Origin: Syncephalastrum monosporum B8922
Taxonomy: Eukaryota; Mucoromycota; Mucoromycetes; Mucorales; Syncephalastraceae
Direction: 5' to 3'
DNA: 64,000 nucleotides
Assembly: GCA_000697355.1 (NCBI GenBank)
Contig: JNEN01000885.1
Location: 372,001 to 436,000 of the forward strand
The notes below the pieces were generated by a model. That model made no database searches. It was not told the origin of the DNA and worked only from the letters and a program-made list of their open reading frames with translations. A program made the translations under genes and the position numbers. Of the stretch, positions 53,391 through 64,000 are shown one piece after another (the stretch's first letter is position 1; every line of letters begins with the position of its first letter).

Positions 53391-55860
53391 ATCAGCAGAA
53401 AGAAAGAAAAAGAAAGGAAGTTCACCGCTCACATTGCATTCGATTTAGACGGTCAATTATTTTACAAAGCCCGAAGCAGCAACATCATGCACGTCCTGGC
53501 CCCATACCTTGTGCAGAAAACGTCTGTCTTGAGCAATACATTATACTGAGCATCTATGTCTTTCTTATAAGTGCTCCTTGTGATGCCGAGCTTACTAGAA
53601 GTAGACCAAGCATACAGAACAAAAGGAACCAGGCACATGGAGCAGAAGAGCACAGGCAACCACTTGCAATGTGCAGTGTGAATGTACGATTGTACATGTC
53701 TCTTACAACCTGCGTGCTGCCTGCTACTACTATGTTACACGAGCCTACCCTCGATATCGGTGTTTGTCTACGCGATGAACAACGGAAGAAAAAGAAGAGG
53801 AAATTAGGGTTATGTAATCCCTGTTTGAGGGCAGTTGCGCCCCTGTAGAATAGGACCCCGGCCCTTTTCTTTGTTTTTTGTTTTTTGTTTTTTTAGAAAA
53901 ACGAATCCAAGTGTTGTCTCTTTGCGGTAAAAAAAAAACACTCCAGAAGTTGGAAGAGGCTCTCTCTGGATCCTGCTGACCGAAGTATTTGCGATTTGGT
54001 GCGTTTTATAAAAAGACTCCTGGATGGGACAAGCAGTAGGGTGGACACGAGAGCACAACATAGGATCACTCATTATACTCCACTTTAGGTAATTTTACCG
54101 AATTGCAGTATGGACTGTTATTCTGCAGCCTTTTCTCCTTCACAGCTAATTTTATATTTCTGACTGAAAGTTCATGGCCACTTGTTTGCTAAAATGACGA
54201 TAGATGAAATGTCATGGAGCCTCATAAAGCGCCTTAACGCTCAGACTGATCAAGACTTACTTGAATCGTCACTCCTAAATGCTCTATTATTGATTTTGTA
54301 TCGTACATGACATTGGTATGAAAAATGCATGTAGACTTGTGCGTTTCATGCACAGGCGAAACCAGGAACAGGGTGTCCAGAACTTTTAACCTTGTCTGAG
54401 TGCATTCGCTGTAAAAGAAAAAGACCGACTTGCCTAAACGAGAGAACGATCTGCAAAAAAATAAAATAAATACACCTCGTGAGGCGGTTTATGGGGTGTC
54501 AAGCGGATGGTCTGACTTTTTGATTTGAACCCGACGTGGGCCCATGCTTATGTCAAGGTAACCTGCGCGTACTCCTACTTCTATCTTCCTAGCGGTTACA
54601 TGATATTCACGCATGAAGAAAAGTATCTGTGCCGCATAGATTTCGTCCAATAATCCACCAGCTATCATAGAATAGCGAATTGATCTCGCGGATAAATGCT
54701 AGAGAAATGGTGGAAAAGTTTTGATCTTTTTTAAAGAAAAACAACACCATCGGCTGAGATAGAAAAAGAGAGATGTCCATCTTAGTTGATTGAAGGCAAG
54801 GAGAAGTAGCTTTCTCCCCCGCGTAAATAAGAAACAGCCACATATTAGAAAGGGAAGGAAGAGGAGCAAGATGTGCTGTATCAAGTAAGCGTATCATGTG
54901 GGGGAGTTACACTATTATGGCAGAATGCGTGTATGCTTCTGGTTAACGTGGCACGCTTTGACGGCTGTTCTTCACTATTCTTTTTAAGCCGCTTACGCAG
55001 AGGTTCATTCATAAAACTAAATATGGGAAGGCTATGAAAGGGCGGTACAAGAAAAAAAAAAAAGAAGGTGAAAGTAACCCAATGCCGATCCAGATGGAAA
55101 ACCACACTATGCGGGACATGGAAGTTAATGGCCATGTTTGTTAAATAAGGCACCATCAGAAACGTCATTTTTGGCCTATATGCATGCAAGGAGACAGACG
55201 ACCCATTCTTTTCTAGAAAAGAAAAGGTGCATTGACCCAGAGTGTCAGGCGGGACGAGAAAGTGAAACAAGGTCGATCGACATGCGTCACCAACAAGCAA
55301 GTAAGTGAGCTGAGGACAGTTCTCTCCGCCATTTAGCATTTATATTGGCTTGTGCATGCATATCTCACCATGGTTTAAAATTCAAAATTCGAAGAAGTGT
55401 TTTGCTTTAGAGTGTGGAAAGGGCTGATCCTTTGCATTCAATATAGAAGCAATAAAATAAAAAGAGTACAGAAGAAGGGGTTCCAAGTAGGAAGAAGGGG
55501 TAGGGAAGTATTCGAGTCCTTGGACACGAAAAGAAATGGGGGCAACGTTAGGCAAAGTCAATTATGGAAGTGAACTCAGCCTCTGAAAGGGAACAGGAAA
55601 AAGCACGCACCACGGAGAGAGGTCGCGAGAGAATGAGAGAGCGAGAGAAGCGGGGGGAGGGGAGGGTCAGTGTGTAATGTTTTTGTGTTGGGGGCCCGAG
55701 GCCAACGAGTAAAAGTATAGAAATAGAATTAGAAAGCCTTTTTTGAGACACAAGGGCTCTTTTCTATTTTTTTTGTCACTCGCTTTTTCCACACACACAC
55801 ACACACTCATTCTTTTGATACTTCCCTCCCTTCCCGTTCCGCCGGCAACCCCAAGTCACC
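53391..55860. other. long intergenic region, no recognisable gene
   Basis: 2.5 kb. Frames on the minus strand (53810-54073, 54607-54897, 54881-55339) and the plus strand (53381-53848) lack motifs. The last 200 bp before the kelch gene is strongly pyrimidine-rich on the plus strand and includes a (CA)n tract at 55790-55806; purine-rich GAGAGAG runs lie at 55615-55665. This looks like a promoter and long leader. Confidence 0.5.
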
Positions 55861-58083
55861 ATGCCGACAACCATGCAAATGCAGTCCATTTCGGGCATCA
55901 TCACGCAGGTGCGGACAACATCTGGCGAGGTGCCACCGCCGCTGGTCGGTGCGTCGGTAACCGTCTTGGGTGATCATGTCTTTGTTTTTGCCGGCCGCCT
56001 TGTCTCCTCCCGCAAAATGACAAACCACATGCACGTCCTTGACCTCAATACGCTGGAGTGGTCTCGTCATATCCCTCCACCGGACTCGGACAAACCCCCC
56101 AAGCCTCGTTACTTCCACTCAGCAAGCGTCTATGGCCGCTCGATTGTTATGTTCGGTGGCATGGGTTACTCGCGTGTCTCGGCCGACGGCTTGTGCGTTC
56201 TCGATGATATCTCGGTCTTTGATGTCGATACCATGAGCTGGCGTCGTCCCGAGATGAAGCCTTCTTTGTTCGCGCCTCGGCCTCGCTATGCGCACCTTTC
56301 ATCTATCACAGAGGACAGACTAATTATTGTGGGAGGACAAGACATGAATAATAATTACCTCGGCGAAATCAATGTCCTCGACCTAAAGAACTTTGAGTGG
56401 GTCCAGGTCAAGAACCTCGACAAACATGTCGGCGCCTACCGCTCCATTGCCATCACAACCCCTCCGGGCACCCGGTTACCGGTCATGCTGAAGGATCCGA
56501 ATATGGAACAGCCCTTTGATGACGAGGACGAGGCAAAAGAGCCGGGCTTGGGAGGTGGAAGCAATCACCGCGCGTCTCTCGTACGCCAGTACGGCCAGTC
56601 CTTGCAGAACTCGCAGGAGCCCAACCCGATATACTTATACACCAACTACAACTTTGCCGACGTGAAACGCGAGCTGCAGCTCATTTTCTCTCCCGCGTCT
56701 ACTTCTTCCAATATTGAGGATTGCTCGGGCTTCATGACCGGCTCGGCCATGCCCCCCGGCTTGCGTTTTCCGACCGGCCACACCCTCGGCCATCACCTCG
56801 TGCTTGCTGGCACTTACCTGTCACCCCAGAGTCAGGCCTACACCATCTGGTCCCTCAATCTCGGCACCCTCACCTGGTCAAGAGTAGAGACGGGCTCAGT
56901 ATTCACCTCAGGGTCGTGGAACAAGGGTGTGCTCCATGAGGACACCAACCGCTTGCTCGTCTTTGGTCACAAGTCGCGCAACCTCCTCGAAGACTACAAC
57001 AACCGCCAAGTAAACTTTGACCACCTCGCATCTGTCGATCTCGAAGCCTTTGGCGTCTACAGGCTCCCGCCCACGACCTGCTCCAGTCTCGCTCAGGAGA
57101 TGGGTCTCTCGCTTCTCAACGAGCCATCCGTGTCTGATTTCCGAATCATAACCCGAGAAAAACAAACCATCATGGTTAACTCAGCCGTTCTTTGTCAGCG
57201 GTGGCCCTACTTTGACGAGCTCATGAAAGCCAACCGCTCCGAACAGCAAGCGGAGAAGTCGCCCATTGTCAACCACAGCATGGAGTTCTTATACCCCCAC
57301 GCGGTCGTTATTGCGCTGTTGCAGTACATCTACACGGATAATCTACTCACAGCCCAGCAATACCAGCCGCACGTTCTCTCCCAGCTCATGCTCCTCGCCG
57401 ACATGTACAACTTGCCGCGTCTGCGCGATCTGACCGCACATGCCCTGCATCAGATGCTCAACATGTCCACCGCACCTCTCATTTTTGAAACTGCTGCCCT
57501 CTCACATCGTACCAGCTTGCAGATCCGCGCCCTTAAGATGATGATCGCTGCCAAAAAGATGATACAGCAGCAACAGATGCGCGCCAGTCAATCCCCTCGG
57601 CAGCGCGCCCCATCCATCACTGGCTCTGTCATGGAGCCGCAAAGTTCACCGACATCGTCCATGTCATCTGGCTATCACCCCGCCTCACCTCTTCCTCATC
57701 GCCAATACTACAACTCTTCTGCATCTCAGCCCGCGCTCGACTCGCGTGCGCCATCCATGTACGAAACCTCCAGCACAACCAACAGCGCTGCCACTTCACC
57801 CACCCTATCTGCATACCGCACCCGGACACCTTCGCTGACGAACCGCTCCATGTACTCAACCGCGCCGCGGTCATCCACGGCTGGACCTCTTTTCGGACGC
57901 AATGGGTCCTACAGTCCACCCGACACACCGAGTCAAGCAGGCATGCCCCAGCATAATGTGATCGACACCGATCTGACCCATCCGGTCGAGCCGACCCCCA
58001 CCTCGGGCACGGTTCGGTCCAAGGAAAAGCCAAAAAAGAAAAAGCAATTCCTGGAAGCGTTTGGTAGCAAGCTCTTCCAGTAA
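55861..58083 (+). CDS. kelch-repeat BTB protein (Ral2/Mds3-like)
   Basis: A single-exon gene of 740 aa. The N-terminal half holds kelch repeats: PPLVGASVTVLGDHVFVFAG, RYFHSASVYGRSIVMFGGMG, RPRYAHLSSITEDRLIIVGG and, after an acidic linker, FPTGHTLGHHLVLAGTYLS. Around residues 425-555 a BTB/POZ domain: DFRIITREKQTIMVNSAVLC, LYPHAVVIALLQYIYTDNLL, and QLMLLADMYNLPRLRDLTAH. The last 170 residues are Ser/Pro-rich and end in a polybasic KEKPKKKKQFLEAFGSKLF. This combination is seen in fungal Ral2 and Mds3/Pmd1, which act in Ras signalling and growth or meiosis control. Assignment to one of them is by architecture only. The lack of introns is unusual beside its multi-exon neighbours. Confidence 0.82.
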   Translation: MPTTMQMQSISGIITQVRTTSGEVPPPLVGASVTVLGDHVFVFAGRLVSSRKMTNHMHVLDLNTLEWSRHIPPPDSDKPPKPRYFHSASVYGRSIVMFGGMGYSRVSADGLCVLDDISVFDVDTMSWRRPEMKPSLFAPRPRYAHLSSITEDRLIIVGGQDMNNNYLGEINVLDLKNFEWVQVKNLDKHVGAYRSIAITTPPGTRLPVMLKDPNMEQPFDDEDEAKEPGLGGGSNHRASLVRQYGQSLQNSQEPNPIYLYTNYNFADVKRELQLIFSPASTSSNIEDCSGFMTGSAMPPGLRFPTGHTLGHHLVLAGTYLSPQSQAYTIWSLNLGTLTWSRVETGSVFTSGSWNKGVLHEDTNRLLVFGHKSRNLLEDYNNRQVNFDHLASVDLEAFGVYRLPPTTCSSLAQEMGLSLLNEPSVSDFRIITREKQTIMVNSAVLCQRWPYFDELMKANRSEQQAEKSPIVNHSMEFLYPHAVVIALLQYIYTDNLLTAQQYQPHVLSQLMLLADMYNLPRLRDLTAHALHQMLNMSTAPLIFETAALSHRTSLQIRALKMMIAAKKMIQQQQMRASQSPRQRAPSITGSVMEPQSSPTSSMSSGYHPASPLPHRQYYNSSASQPALDSRAPSMYETSSTTNSAATSPTLSAYRTRTPSLTNRSMYSTAPRSSTAGPLFGRNGSYSPPDTPSQAGMPQHNVIDTDLTHPVEPTPTSGTVRSKEKPKKKKQFLEAFGSKLFQ

Positions 58084-58154
58084 TGAACTCTAAAAATTAT
58101 TATATACGACTCTTTTTTATATCGTCTTTCTATCGATCTATGATTTCTAGTGTT

Positions 58155-59337
58155 CTACCAGCGCAGACGTTGGCCTAGGGTATGGAACTGATCTGCCATC
58201 ACGCCAATTTCGGAAGAGCAGTTGCTATCAGCGCGTTTCGCGAGGGCCTTGGGCATCTGCGAATGTTTGGATGAATGGTCGGTGTAACCCAACTTATCAT
58301 GACTTACTTCTTTCTCAAGAAACTCGACACGATTCTTGTGACTCGGATGGGTGCTGACGAATTGTGGGGGGCCGCTGCCGCCGGCAGTTTCCATGCGTTG
58401 CCAGAGCGCGACGGCTTCTTGTGGGTTAAAGCAGGCCTGGGCCATCAGCTGCAGACCGATCTCGTCCGCTTCGACTTCGCATTTGCGGGAGAAAGGCTTC
58501 AGGATGACAAAGTTGAGCGCGAGCTGATTGGCAAGGAAGGCAGGATCGATGCCAAATAGCCACAGCGTCAGCTGCAGAGCGAGGACAATCTTTGAGAAAC
58601 TGAGCTTCTCGGCACTGTGTCGCGCGAATTGGTGGGCAATCTCGTGTCCGAGGACAGCGGCCATGCCGTCTGGAATATGAAAAAGGAACAAATAATAGAG
58701 TTAGTTTGTTTGTCTGGTGAAACAAAAAGTATTAAGACGTGTCCTACCTTCATTTTCAACAATGGGAAGGATGCCGGTAAAGACAAAGACCTTGCCACCG
58801 GGTAGAACAAAGGCGCTAGAGAGAAAAAAGAAAAAACACAGTGAGCGTGCGCGTGGATTACACCGTTTTCGCGTCCAAAGGATTGGAGAACTTACTTTCG
58901 CTCGGGGGAGTCAATGACGTGGAATTCCCACTGGAGGTGGTCCATGCCTGCGGCATGAACAATGCGCTGTGCAACCCTACGCACAAAGAGCGTGTACGGG
59001 TGGTGGCTGGGGAGTACCTTGCGGCCATACTGCGCTATCACTTCTTGGTATGCTTGCTGCGCCATGGCTGGGATACGCATATGAAACGTCGGATTTGGAG
59101 AACAATGAATATCTCTACTCCTGCCACGCATATGACTTTTTTCTTTCGATGGTTACCTTTCTCTTGACCCGGGGTGACGTCCATGAAGCGGTATCGCCCG
59201 CTGAGCGGCACCTGTTCGAGGTGGGTGACATAGTATCCGCCAAAGAGCACGGTGGCTGTGCCGGTGAAGACCCACAAGCGCTTAGACATGTAGAAAGGTG
59301 CCTGATTGCCGAATCGCTTGTACTCGTTGCTGCGCAT
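58155..59337 (-). CDS. OMA1: OMA1-like mitochondrial metalloprotease
   Basis: Four exons on the minus strand. The first encodes a basic start, then FTGTATVLFGGYYVTHLEQV and PLSGRYRFMDVTPGQEK, the family membrane segment and RxRFxDV motif. Next is AYQEVIAQYGRKVLPSHHPY with the AGMDHLQWEFHVID core, then AFVLPGGKVFVFTG, and the zinc motif GHEIAHQFARH. The third ligand region is CEVEADEIGLQLMAQA, and the exon ends with STHPSHKNRVEFL, also conserved. OMA1 is a stress-activated inner-membrane metallopeptidase (M48) that cleaves OPA1-type and other proteins. The start is uncertain: an in-frame ATG is at 59335-59337, but basic, presequence-like residues (FLPRLLNRQQNAAFHIHTP) continue upstream in frame with no ATG before a stop. 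The gene is convergent with the kelch gene (71 bp). Confidence 0.88.
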
Positions 59338-59611
59338 GCGGGGACGTGGAAAGCCGACAGGAGTGTGGATGTGAAAAGCCGCATTCTGCTGTCGGTTGAG
59401 AAGACGAGGGAGAAACGACGACAAGAGGCCGAAGTGGACACCGTCCGGGTCCTTCTGTGCGGGAATTTTATTCCCCTCCTGCCAAAAACCTCCTCCTCAA
59501 CTTGCTCCTCTCTTGGTTCTTTCTTCTCTTCTTCTTTTTCTTTCTTTCTTTATATCACTTTAGTGTCTCTTTACTTCTACCCACCTAACTTCTTATTCCT
59601 AGTATTCCATA

Positions 59612-60374
59612 ATGGATCTTCAGTCATTGAAGCCCATCATTCTAGGTAAAACGCCAACCAATCTGACTTCCTAGCCCTCTTCTGAATTCCTGTACTTTAT
59701 GCAGACATTTTACGCGCCTCTGATCTATCGACTGTGTCAGTCAAACAGGTTCGGCAAGACCTTCAGTTCAAGACGGACATCCCTCTTGAGCAGCACAAAA
59801 AAGAGCTGAAGCAGCTCATCACAGAGTGCTTTTCGATTGTCACGGAAGAGCACGAAAACAATAGCAGCAGCGAAGAAGAGGCAGCCTCTCCCAGAAAGAC
59901 ATCCGCGCCAAAGCCCAAGGCAAAGCCGAAGCCAAAGACGCAGCAGCGAAAGCGCAAGGCAGATGCGGAAGAGAAGCCCAAGAAACGGCGCGTGCTGGAC
60001 CCTGCTGCGATGGAGAGGAACCCATTTACACGGACCTGGATTCTGAGCCCTGAAATGGCCGCGTTGACGGGAGAAGAGAAGGTAATCAAGGAAGGAAGAA
60101 AGGAAAGCAAGAGAGAGAGAGAGATATCAACGGAACGTCAAATGCCATTTAGTTATCACGGCCAGGCGTCGTTAAGCACGTGTGGAAGCATATCAAGGAG
60201 AACAACCTGCAGGATCCCAACAAGAAGACGAACTTTTTCTGCGATGATCAGCTCAAAAAGATCTTTGGCGAGAGCTACATGAGCGGATTCGCTATGAACA
60301 AGAACGAGTATATCGGAAAGCATCTCTTGCGACCCGCAGTCGAGGATCCTGTTGATGAAAGTACGCAGGAATAA
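59612..60374 (+). CDS. DEK_C-SWIB domain protein (Uaf30/Tri1-like)
   Basis: Three exons, 59612-59645, 59705-60081 and 60153-60374, give 210 aa (frame sum checked). The N-terminal 60 residues form a DEK_C helical module: LKPIILDILRASDLSTVSVK, then RQDLQFKTDIPLEQHKKELK. The centre is basic and probably nuclear-targeting (KPKAKPKPK and KPKKRRVLD). The C-terminal part is the SWIB/MDM2 domain: NPFTRTWILSPEMAALTGEE, LSRPGVVKHVWKHIKENNLQ and DDQLKKIFG. Yeast relatives are Uaf30, a subunit of the RNA polymerase I upstream activating factor, and Tri1. Which one this is cannot be told. It converges with the Myb gene, 52 bp between stops. Confidence 0.88.
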
Positions 60375-60426
60375 AAGCGATATTTGTAGTTTATTTGGGT
60401 GAAATCCGGATATCCTTTCCTTTTGC

Positions 60427-61719
60427 TTAGCGTCTCACAGCACGACGGCGTGGCGGCGAGTCAGGTTGATACGATCCTTTGTCCACGTAGGCGAAGGGAC
60501 CCAGTGGCTCGTTGTTCAACTTGCGGTATTTGATCTCATTGCGCGCCTTGTCCTTGATTTGGACACCATTACGACCTTCTAGTCGAGGATGCATCCTCGT
60601 TCTGATGGCTTCCCACGAGGGACCCTTAATTATGCTTAAACCTTCCTCGAGTGCCGCTATCTCATCATTCGTCCAGAACTTTGTCGGATTTCTTTTCTTT
60701 GCTGTTTTCGGCTCTGGCTGTGACCTTGGCTCTGGCTGTGGCCTTGGCTCTGGCGCTCGAAACATAGACGGCAATGTGCGCTTTCTTGGCCGCTGCTGAG
60801 CCTGTGGCGGTGGTCGTTGCTTTTTCGCTGGTTCAGGTGTTTCCTCCTCAGGTGTTTCCTCCTCAGGTGTTTCCTCATCCTCATCGTGCGATCCATCTTC
60901 TTGGACGTACTCGTCGTCGTCTGAGTTTTGCTCCTCATCCGCTTCTTCGTCGTTGTGCTCTTCTTCTTGCTCCTCTGAATATGTCTGCACTGCCCTGCCA
61001 GAGTTCGTCCGTCTTTTCTTGGTCTGTGGGATGCGAGGGCTGCCAGTGCCAGAGTCATTATCAATGTTGCTGCTGTTATTGCTGCTGCTGTTGCTGCTGT
61101 CTGTGCCATTAATGCTTCGTTGGTGCTCCTCTTCATCGTCGGTGAGGTTTAAGATGGAGCTTTGCGTATCCTGAGGAGGAGGTGTGCCTTGAAGGTTTCC
61201 GTCTTCGTCAATCAAGATGCTGAATTCTTGCGTTTCTCCCATGTGATAGACGCGTTCCTTGCTCGAAGTACGGAAGACGGCCATGCTTTCCTCTTGCTCT
61301 TGGGTATCTTCCAAACGCACTGACAACGACGACTCTTCTTGTTGCTCTTCTTTATGGGCCTGGTAAACAGCTGAGGGACTCGCTTCAGGTGTACCGTCTC
61401 CGAGTTCGCCGTTGTCTTGGTTTGTTATGTCGGTAGCATCCTCATATTCGTCCTCACTGTTGCTGTTGCTGTTGTCAGCTATTTCGTCTTGAGCGTCTTG
61501 AAATTCCTCGTCCGATTGTTCGGGTGCATCCTCGAATTGGTCTAGCACGTCTTCAGCATGGGTGTCGTCCAGACTGGTATTTCCGTTCGCCTGTGCCTTC
61601 GGTTGTAGACCACTACCACTTGAGGTGCTTCGCTGTGTCGAATCTTGACTAGGCATCGTTAAGTAGAAAGTGTGAAGTAACGTAGGAAAAGAGCCGACGA
61701 CAACAGTCACGTCTAACAT
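60427..61719 (-). CDS. telobox Myb-domain protein
   Basis: A single-exon gene encoding 409 aa from the ATG at 61656, or 430 aa from 61719; MPSQDSTQRSTSSGSG is the more likely start. The first 300 residues are acidic, Glu/Gln/Ser-rich and low in complexity, with a PEEETPEEETPEPAKKQ repeat. The C-terminal part holds one Myb/SANT repeat: KFWTNDEIAALEEGLSIIKG, SWEAIRTRMHPRLEGRNGVQ, IKDKARNEIKYRKLNNEP. The VQIKDKARN helix recalls the telobox of telomere-binding Myb proteins (TRF, Taz1, Tbf1). Binding of telomeric repeats or ribosomal-gene promoters is the family role; which one applies is unknown. Confidence 0.75.
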   Translation of the reverse strand: MLDVTVVVGSFPTLLHTFYLTMPSQDSTQRSTSSGSGLQPKAQANGNTSLDDTHAEDVLDQFEDAPEQSDEEFQDAQDEIADNSNSNSEDEYEDATDITNQDNGELGDGTPEASPSAVYQAHKEEQQEESSLSVRLEDTQEQEESMAVFRTSSKERVYHMGETQEFSILIDEDGNLQGTPPPQDTQSSILNLTDDEEEHQRSINGTDSSNSSSNNSSNIDNDSGTGSPRIPQTKKRRTNSGRAVQTYSEEQEEEHNDEEADEEQNSDDDEYVQEDGSHDEDEETPEEETPEEETPEPAKKQRPPPQAQQRPRKRTLPSMFRAPEPRPQPEPRSQPEPKTAKKRNPTKFWTNDEIAALEEGLSIIKGPSWEAIRTRMHPRLEGRNGVQIKDKARNEIKYRKLNNEPLGPFAYVDKGSYQPDSPPRRRAVRR

Positions 61720-62112
61720 TTATCATTCGACGCGCTTCTTTCGTGTACTTGCACACACACTCACACACACACACTCGTGATGAAACATGTAAATATCTCA
61801 TTTGCAGATTTATTGAACACACACAAGTATTGGCCAAATATCTATTGTTTTCATGCCTTTGATTTTCCTGCATTCATGTGAAGGAATTCGGGAAATCCAT
61901 TGTGCAATAGAAAAATTCTGCATATAACTTGTGAATCGCGTCTTACTACTGCGCAGAACGCGCATTATGGCAAGAAAAGGAGTTATAAATACTTTCAAGT
62001 AATAAAATGGTTTACAAGGTAAGTGTGTATACAAAAGGATGGTGTTCTATATCCGAGTATATTTATGTTTTGAGTTGGGAACTAGCAAATATCGGGAGTC
62101 GATTAGAGCACA
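61720..62112. other. spacer, no gene
   Basis: 0.4 kb between two minus-strand genes. A (CA)n-like stretch is at 61750-61773. Nothing else supportable. Confidence 0.6.
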
Positions 62113-63736
62113 TCACCGACCAAAGTATTGTAACTCAAAGTAGCGCAGCACGAGGTAGGTCACGATACTGAGGACAATGGAGAGTTCAAAGCCGAGGTCA
62201 CCACCATAGTCACCAATCAGCTTCGCGAGGGGTCCAACGAACCACGTTTGGTTCATACCGATCAGCGCACCACCAAAGCCAACACAGACTGCTGCGACAG
62301 CAGCAAGACCCACAGGCAGCTTGCGTGTCGAGTTCCAGTCCTCCACAGGATAGACATTATGTTCGAGAATAAGTACAAAGACGTAAGGCGCGGTGTAGTA
62401 CGTCAAGAGGAGTAGGAAGTTGTTCAGCAGCACCGAAAAATGTTCAGCGCCAAAGATGGCCGCCACGGTGTAGACCACGACTGCAAATGTCGTAAAGCAC
62501 CACTGGGGCACACGCCAAAAGAACGAAGTGGTCGACTGCAAGGACAGACCGACGCTATAGCCATCTGGGATGTTGGCAGACATGATACCCACCGCAAGTA
62601 CAACAACAACTAGACAACATTTTAATACAGTACGGTCAGCAGCGTCTGGGCGTACCTTGCCAAATCCATGGAGTGGATCCAATGCGGCACCGACGAGGCC
62701 ACCTACGTCGTTGGACTCGTAAGCAGACGCCCACGCTGAATTGTTGGCAAGGCCTGTTGTCAGGCCAACCCCTAGTGTCTGAAGTAGCACACTCGGAATA
62801 AACGCGCCAAGGAAGGCAAGGATGAACATCGCTCCACGGTTCGTGTTGGCCGGCTGCAGAAAGGGTAAGAATGGGTAAGAATGGACCATGAACCAATTTT
62901 CTATCCGCGAATATCCTCCTTTTATTTCCGTTGTGTATAGCTTTACCTGTTTAACAGAATAATCCGCAGAGCACGTAGCCCAACCTGGGTTGTAGCCAAT
63001 GACAGCAGCTGCAAACGACAGGAAGTTGCCTGCCTCGGTTGCGTCACTGCTGGGAATAGGCGGCACCGACATGTACTTGGCACCGACACCGAGCATGCAG
63101 AAAAAGACAACCCACAGCGGGAGCCAAGCAAAACGTTCAAACTTGTGGACGAAATGGTATCCAAAGAGAGAGACAATGAGTGTACAGCCTGCTACCAGGA
63201 GGATACCCGCGTAGTTGGGTAGTTTGCCTTCGCTGACACTCGACAGGAGCTGGCCAGCTAGGATGAGATTAATGCACGCCCAGCCGAGACAAATGATGGC
63301 GTTCGCGACTGCTGGTATCACAGTGCCTATCATGCCGAAACTATAGCGTGTCAGGACCATTTGACGCATGCCATACCGAGATCCAAGTGTTACAAAGAAG
63401 GCACCTGCACATTTTGTTAATATCTGCATTGTTTGCATTAACATTTTTCTTTTCTCACCTGGAATCACGATAATAAAAGAGATTGTAAACTGGAATCGCC
63501 AACACGCCTATTGACATGTTGGCCAACGTTGTGTCGATCGAAAACCAGACCGTAAAGTTGTCAAATATGGAGGTATGCGTGCGTTCATTCTCGGGAACAG
63601 GCCGAATGCCCTGCATTTCGACCTGAAGGGTTTCGCCTCCAAATCGCCCGCTCGTTATAGACTCCTCATCGCCTTTTGTCGCTGATCGGTGCTGATCATA
63701 GCAAGGCTCATGCACCTCATGCTTCTCACCCTCCAT
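62113..63736 (-). CDS. NCS1 nucleobase permease (Fcy2-like), with frame discontinuities
   Basis: A membrane transporter of about 12 helices. Signatures include ENERTHTSIFDNFTVWFSID with TTLANMSIGVLAIPVY, GSRYGMRQMVLTRYSFGMIG, AIICLGWACINLILAGQ, GYNPGWATCSADYSVKQ then PANTNR (across a 93-nt intron, 62854-62946), and GIMSANIPDGYSVGL. These fit the purine-cytosine permease branch of the NCS1 family, which brings nucleobases in with protons. Two places do not read through: the exon 1/exon 2 junction (intron 63405-63458) is off by one base relative to SFIIVIP-GAFFVTLG, and a 46-nt intron-like piece (62610-62655) would shift the frame if removed. Either sequencing/assembly errors or a young pseudogene. 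ATG at 63734-63736. Confidence 0.75.
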
Positions 63737-63811
63737 GAGCAGAAAGACTGACGAAAGTGTAACAGTGGACCAGAAGCTAGTCGAATGGACTTCTTTATTT
63801 TATTTAATCTA

Positions 63812-63842
<31 letters not shown>

Positions 63843-64000
63843 ACCCCCCGTTAAAAAGCTTCCAATCCCAAAAGGGTGTGGTCCCGAGCGATAACAAGGA
63901 AAACCGAGGCCTGAGTGTCTCACTCCATTCTCGATGTCAACAAAGCTGCAAGTGTAATTTTCAGGCAAAGCGGTTCCTCACATGACCTGATACACCTTGT
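63737..64000. other. upstream region of permease gene
   Basis: Contains a T-run of about 23 nt followed by AAAAAAA (63811-63840). No gene seen before the window ends. Confidence 0.6.

Noticed and set aside
54400..54470. Zn2Cys6-like CIRCKRKRPTCLNERTIC
   Set aside because: Four cysteines at suitable spacing, but only 25 open codons with no basic linker, dimer region or splice context; likely chance.

Overview
The window is nuclear DNA of a filamentous or early-diverging fungus, most likely Mucoromycota/Mucorales (inference). Genes are short and compact, with many 45-95 nt GT-AG introns and TACTAAC-like branch points. The gene content is eukaryotic housekeeping (V-ATPase E, Cox7a, Drs1/DDX27, Nup84/107, mitochondrial SerRS, OMA1, SLC35C2) together with fungal families such as CipC/DUF3759, Zn-ribbon TnpB/Fanzor relics and a WRKY-GCM1-like zinc-finger factor. 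No tRNA, rRNA or CRISPR array was seen.

Layout. 1-5 kb: a decayed Hsp20 relic, then two tandem Hsp20 genes, each behind perfect heat-shock elements. 5.1-8.3 kb: a sarcosine/fructosyl-amine-oxidase-type flavoenzyme convergent with mitochondrial seryl-tRNA synthetase. 8.8-9.2 kb: the C-terminal end of a Fanzor/TnpB-like nuclease, truncated. 12-24.6 kb: a dense block of a MYND protein, an ANCHR/ZFYVE19-like protein, a CCDC43-like protein, a small ATP-dependent DNA ligase, an EEF1AKMT4/METTL13-like methyltransferase, SLC35C2, an RBM5/10-C-terminus-like G-patch protein and Nup84/107. 24.6-42.2 kb: a gene-poor stretch holding five tandem CipC/DUF3759 genes, in all of which an intron splits the ATG start codon, plus relic fragments. 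42.2-43.7 kb: a WRKY-like regulator.

43.88-46.16 kb: a complete-looking 2.28-kb mobile element. It has about 230-bp, nearly identical terminal inverted repeats starting CAGTTCG, flanked by TA. The arms contain 18-19-bp iterated motifs and blocks of a 9-bp tandem repeat. The single gene inside encodes a protein that looks like a PD-(D/E)XK (Rpn/YhgA-like) nuclease, not a DDE transposase. This is the best candidate for an undescribed system in the window.

46.9-64 kb: a second housekeeping block with Drs1 helicase, Cox7a, V-ATPase subunit E, a wax-synthase-like MBOAT acyltransferase, a kelch-BTB protein, OMA1 protease, a DEK_C-SWIB protein, a telobox-Myb protein and an NCS1 nucleobase permease. 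The permease has two frame discontinuities. Gene models were assembled by hand from frame continuity and splice signals; those with frame-checked exon sums are stated as such.
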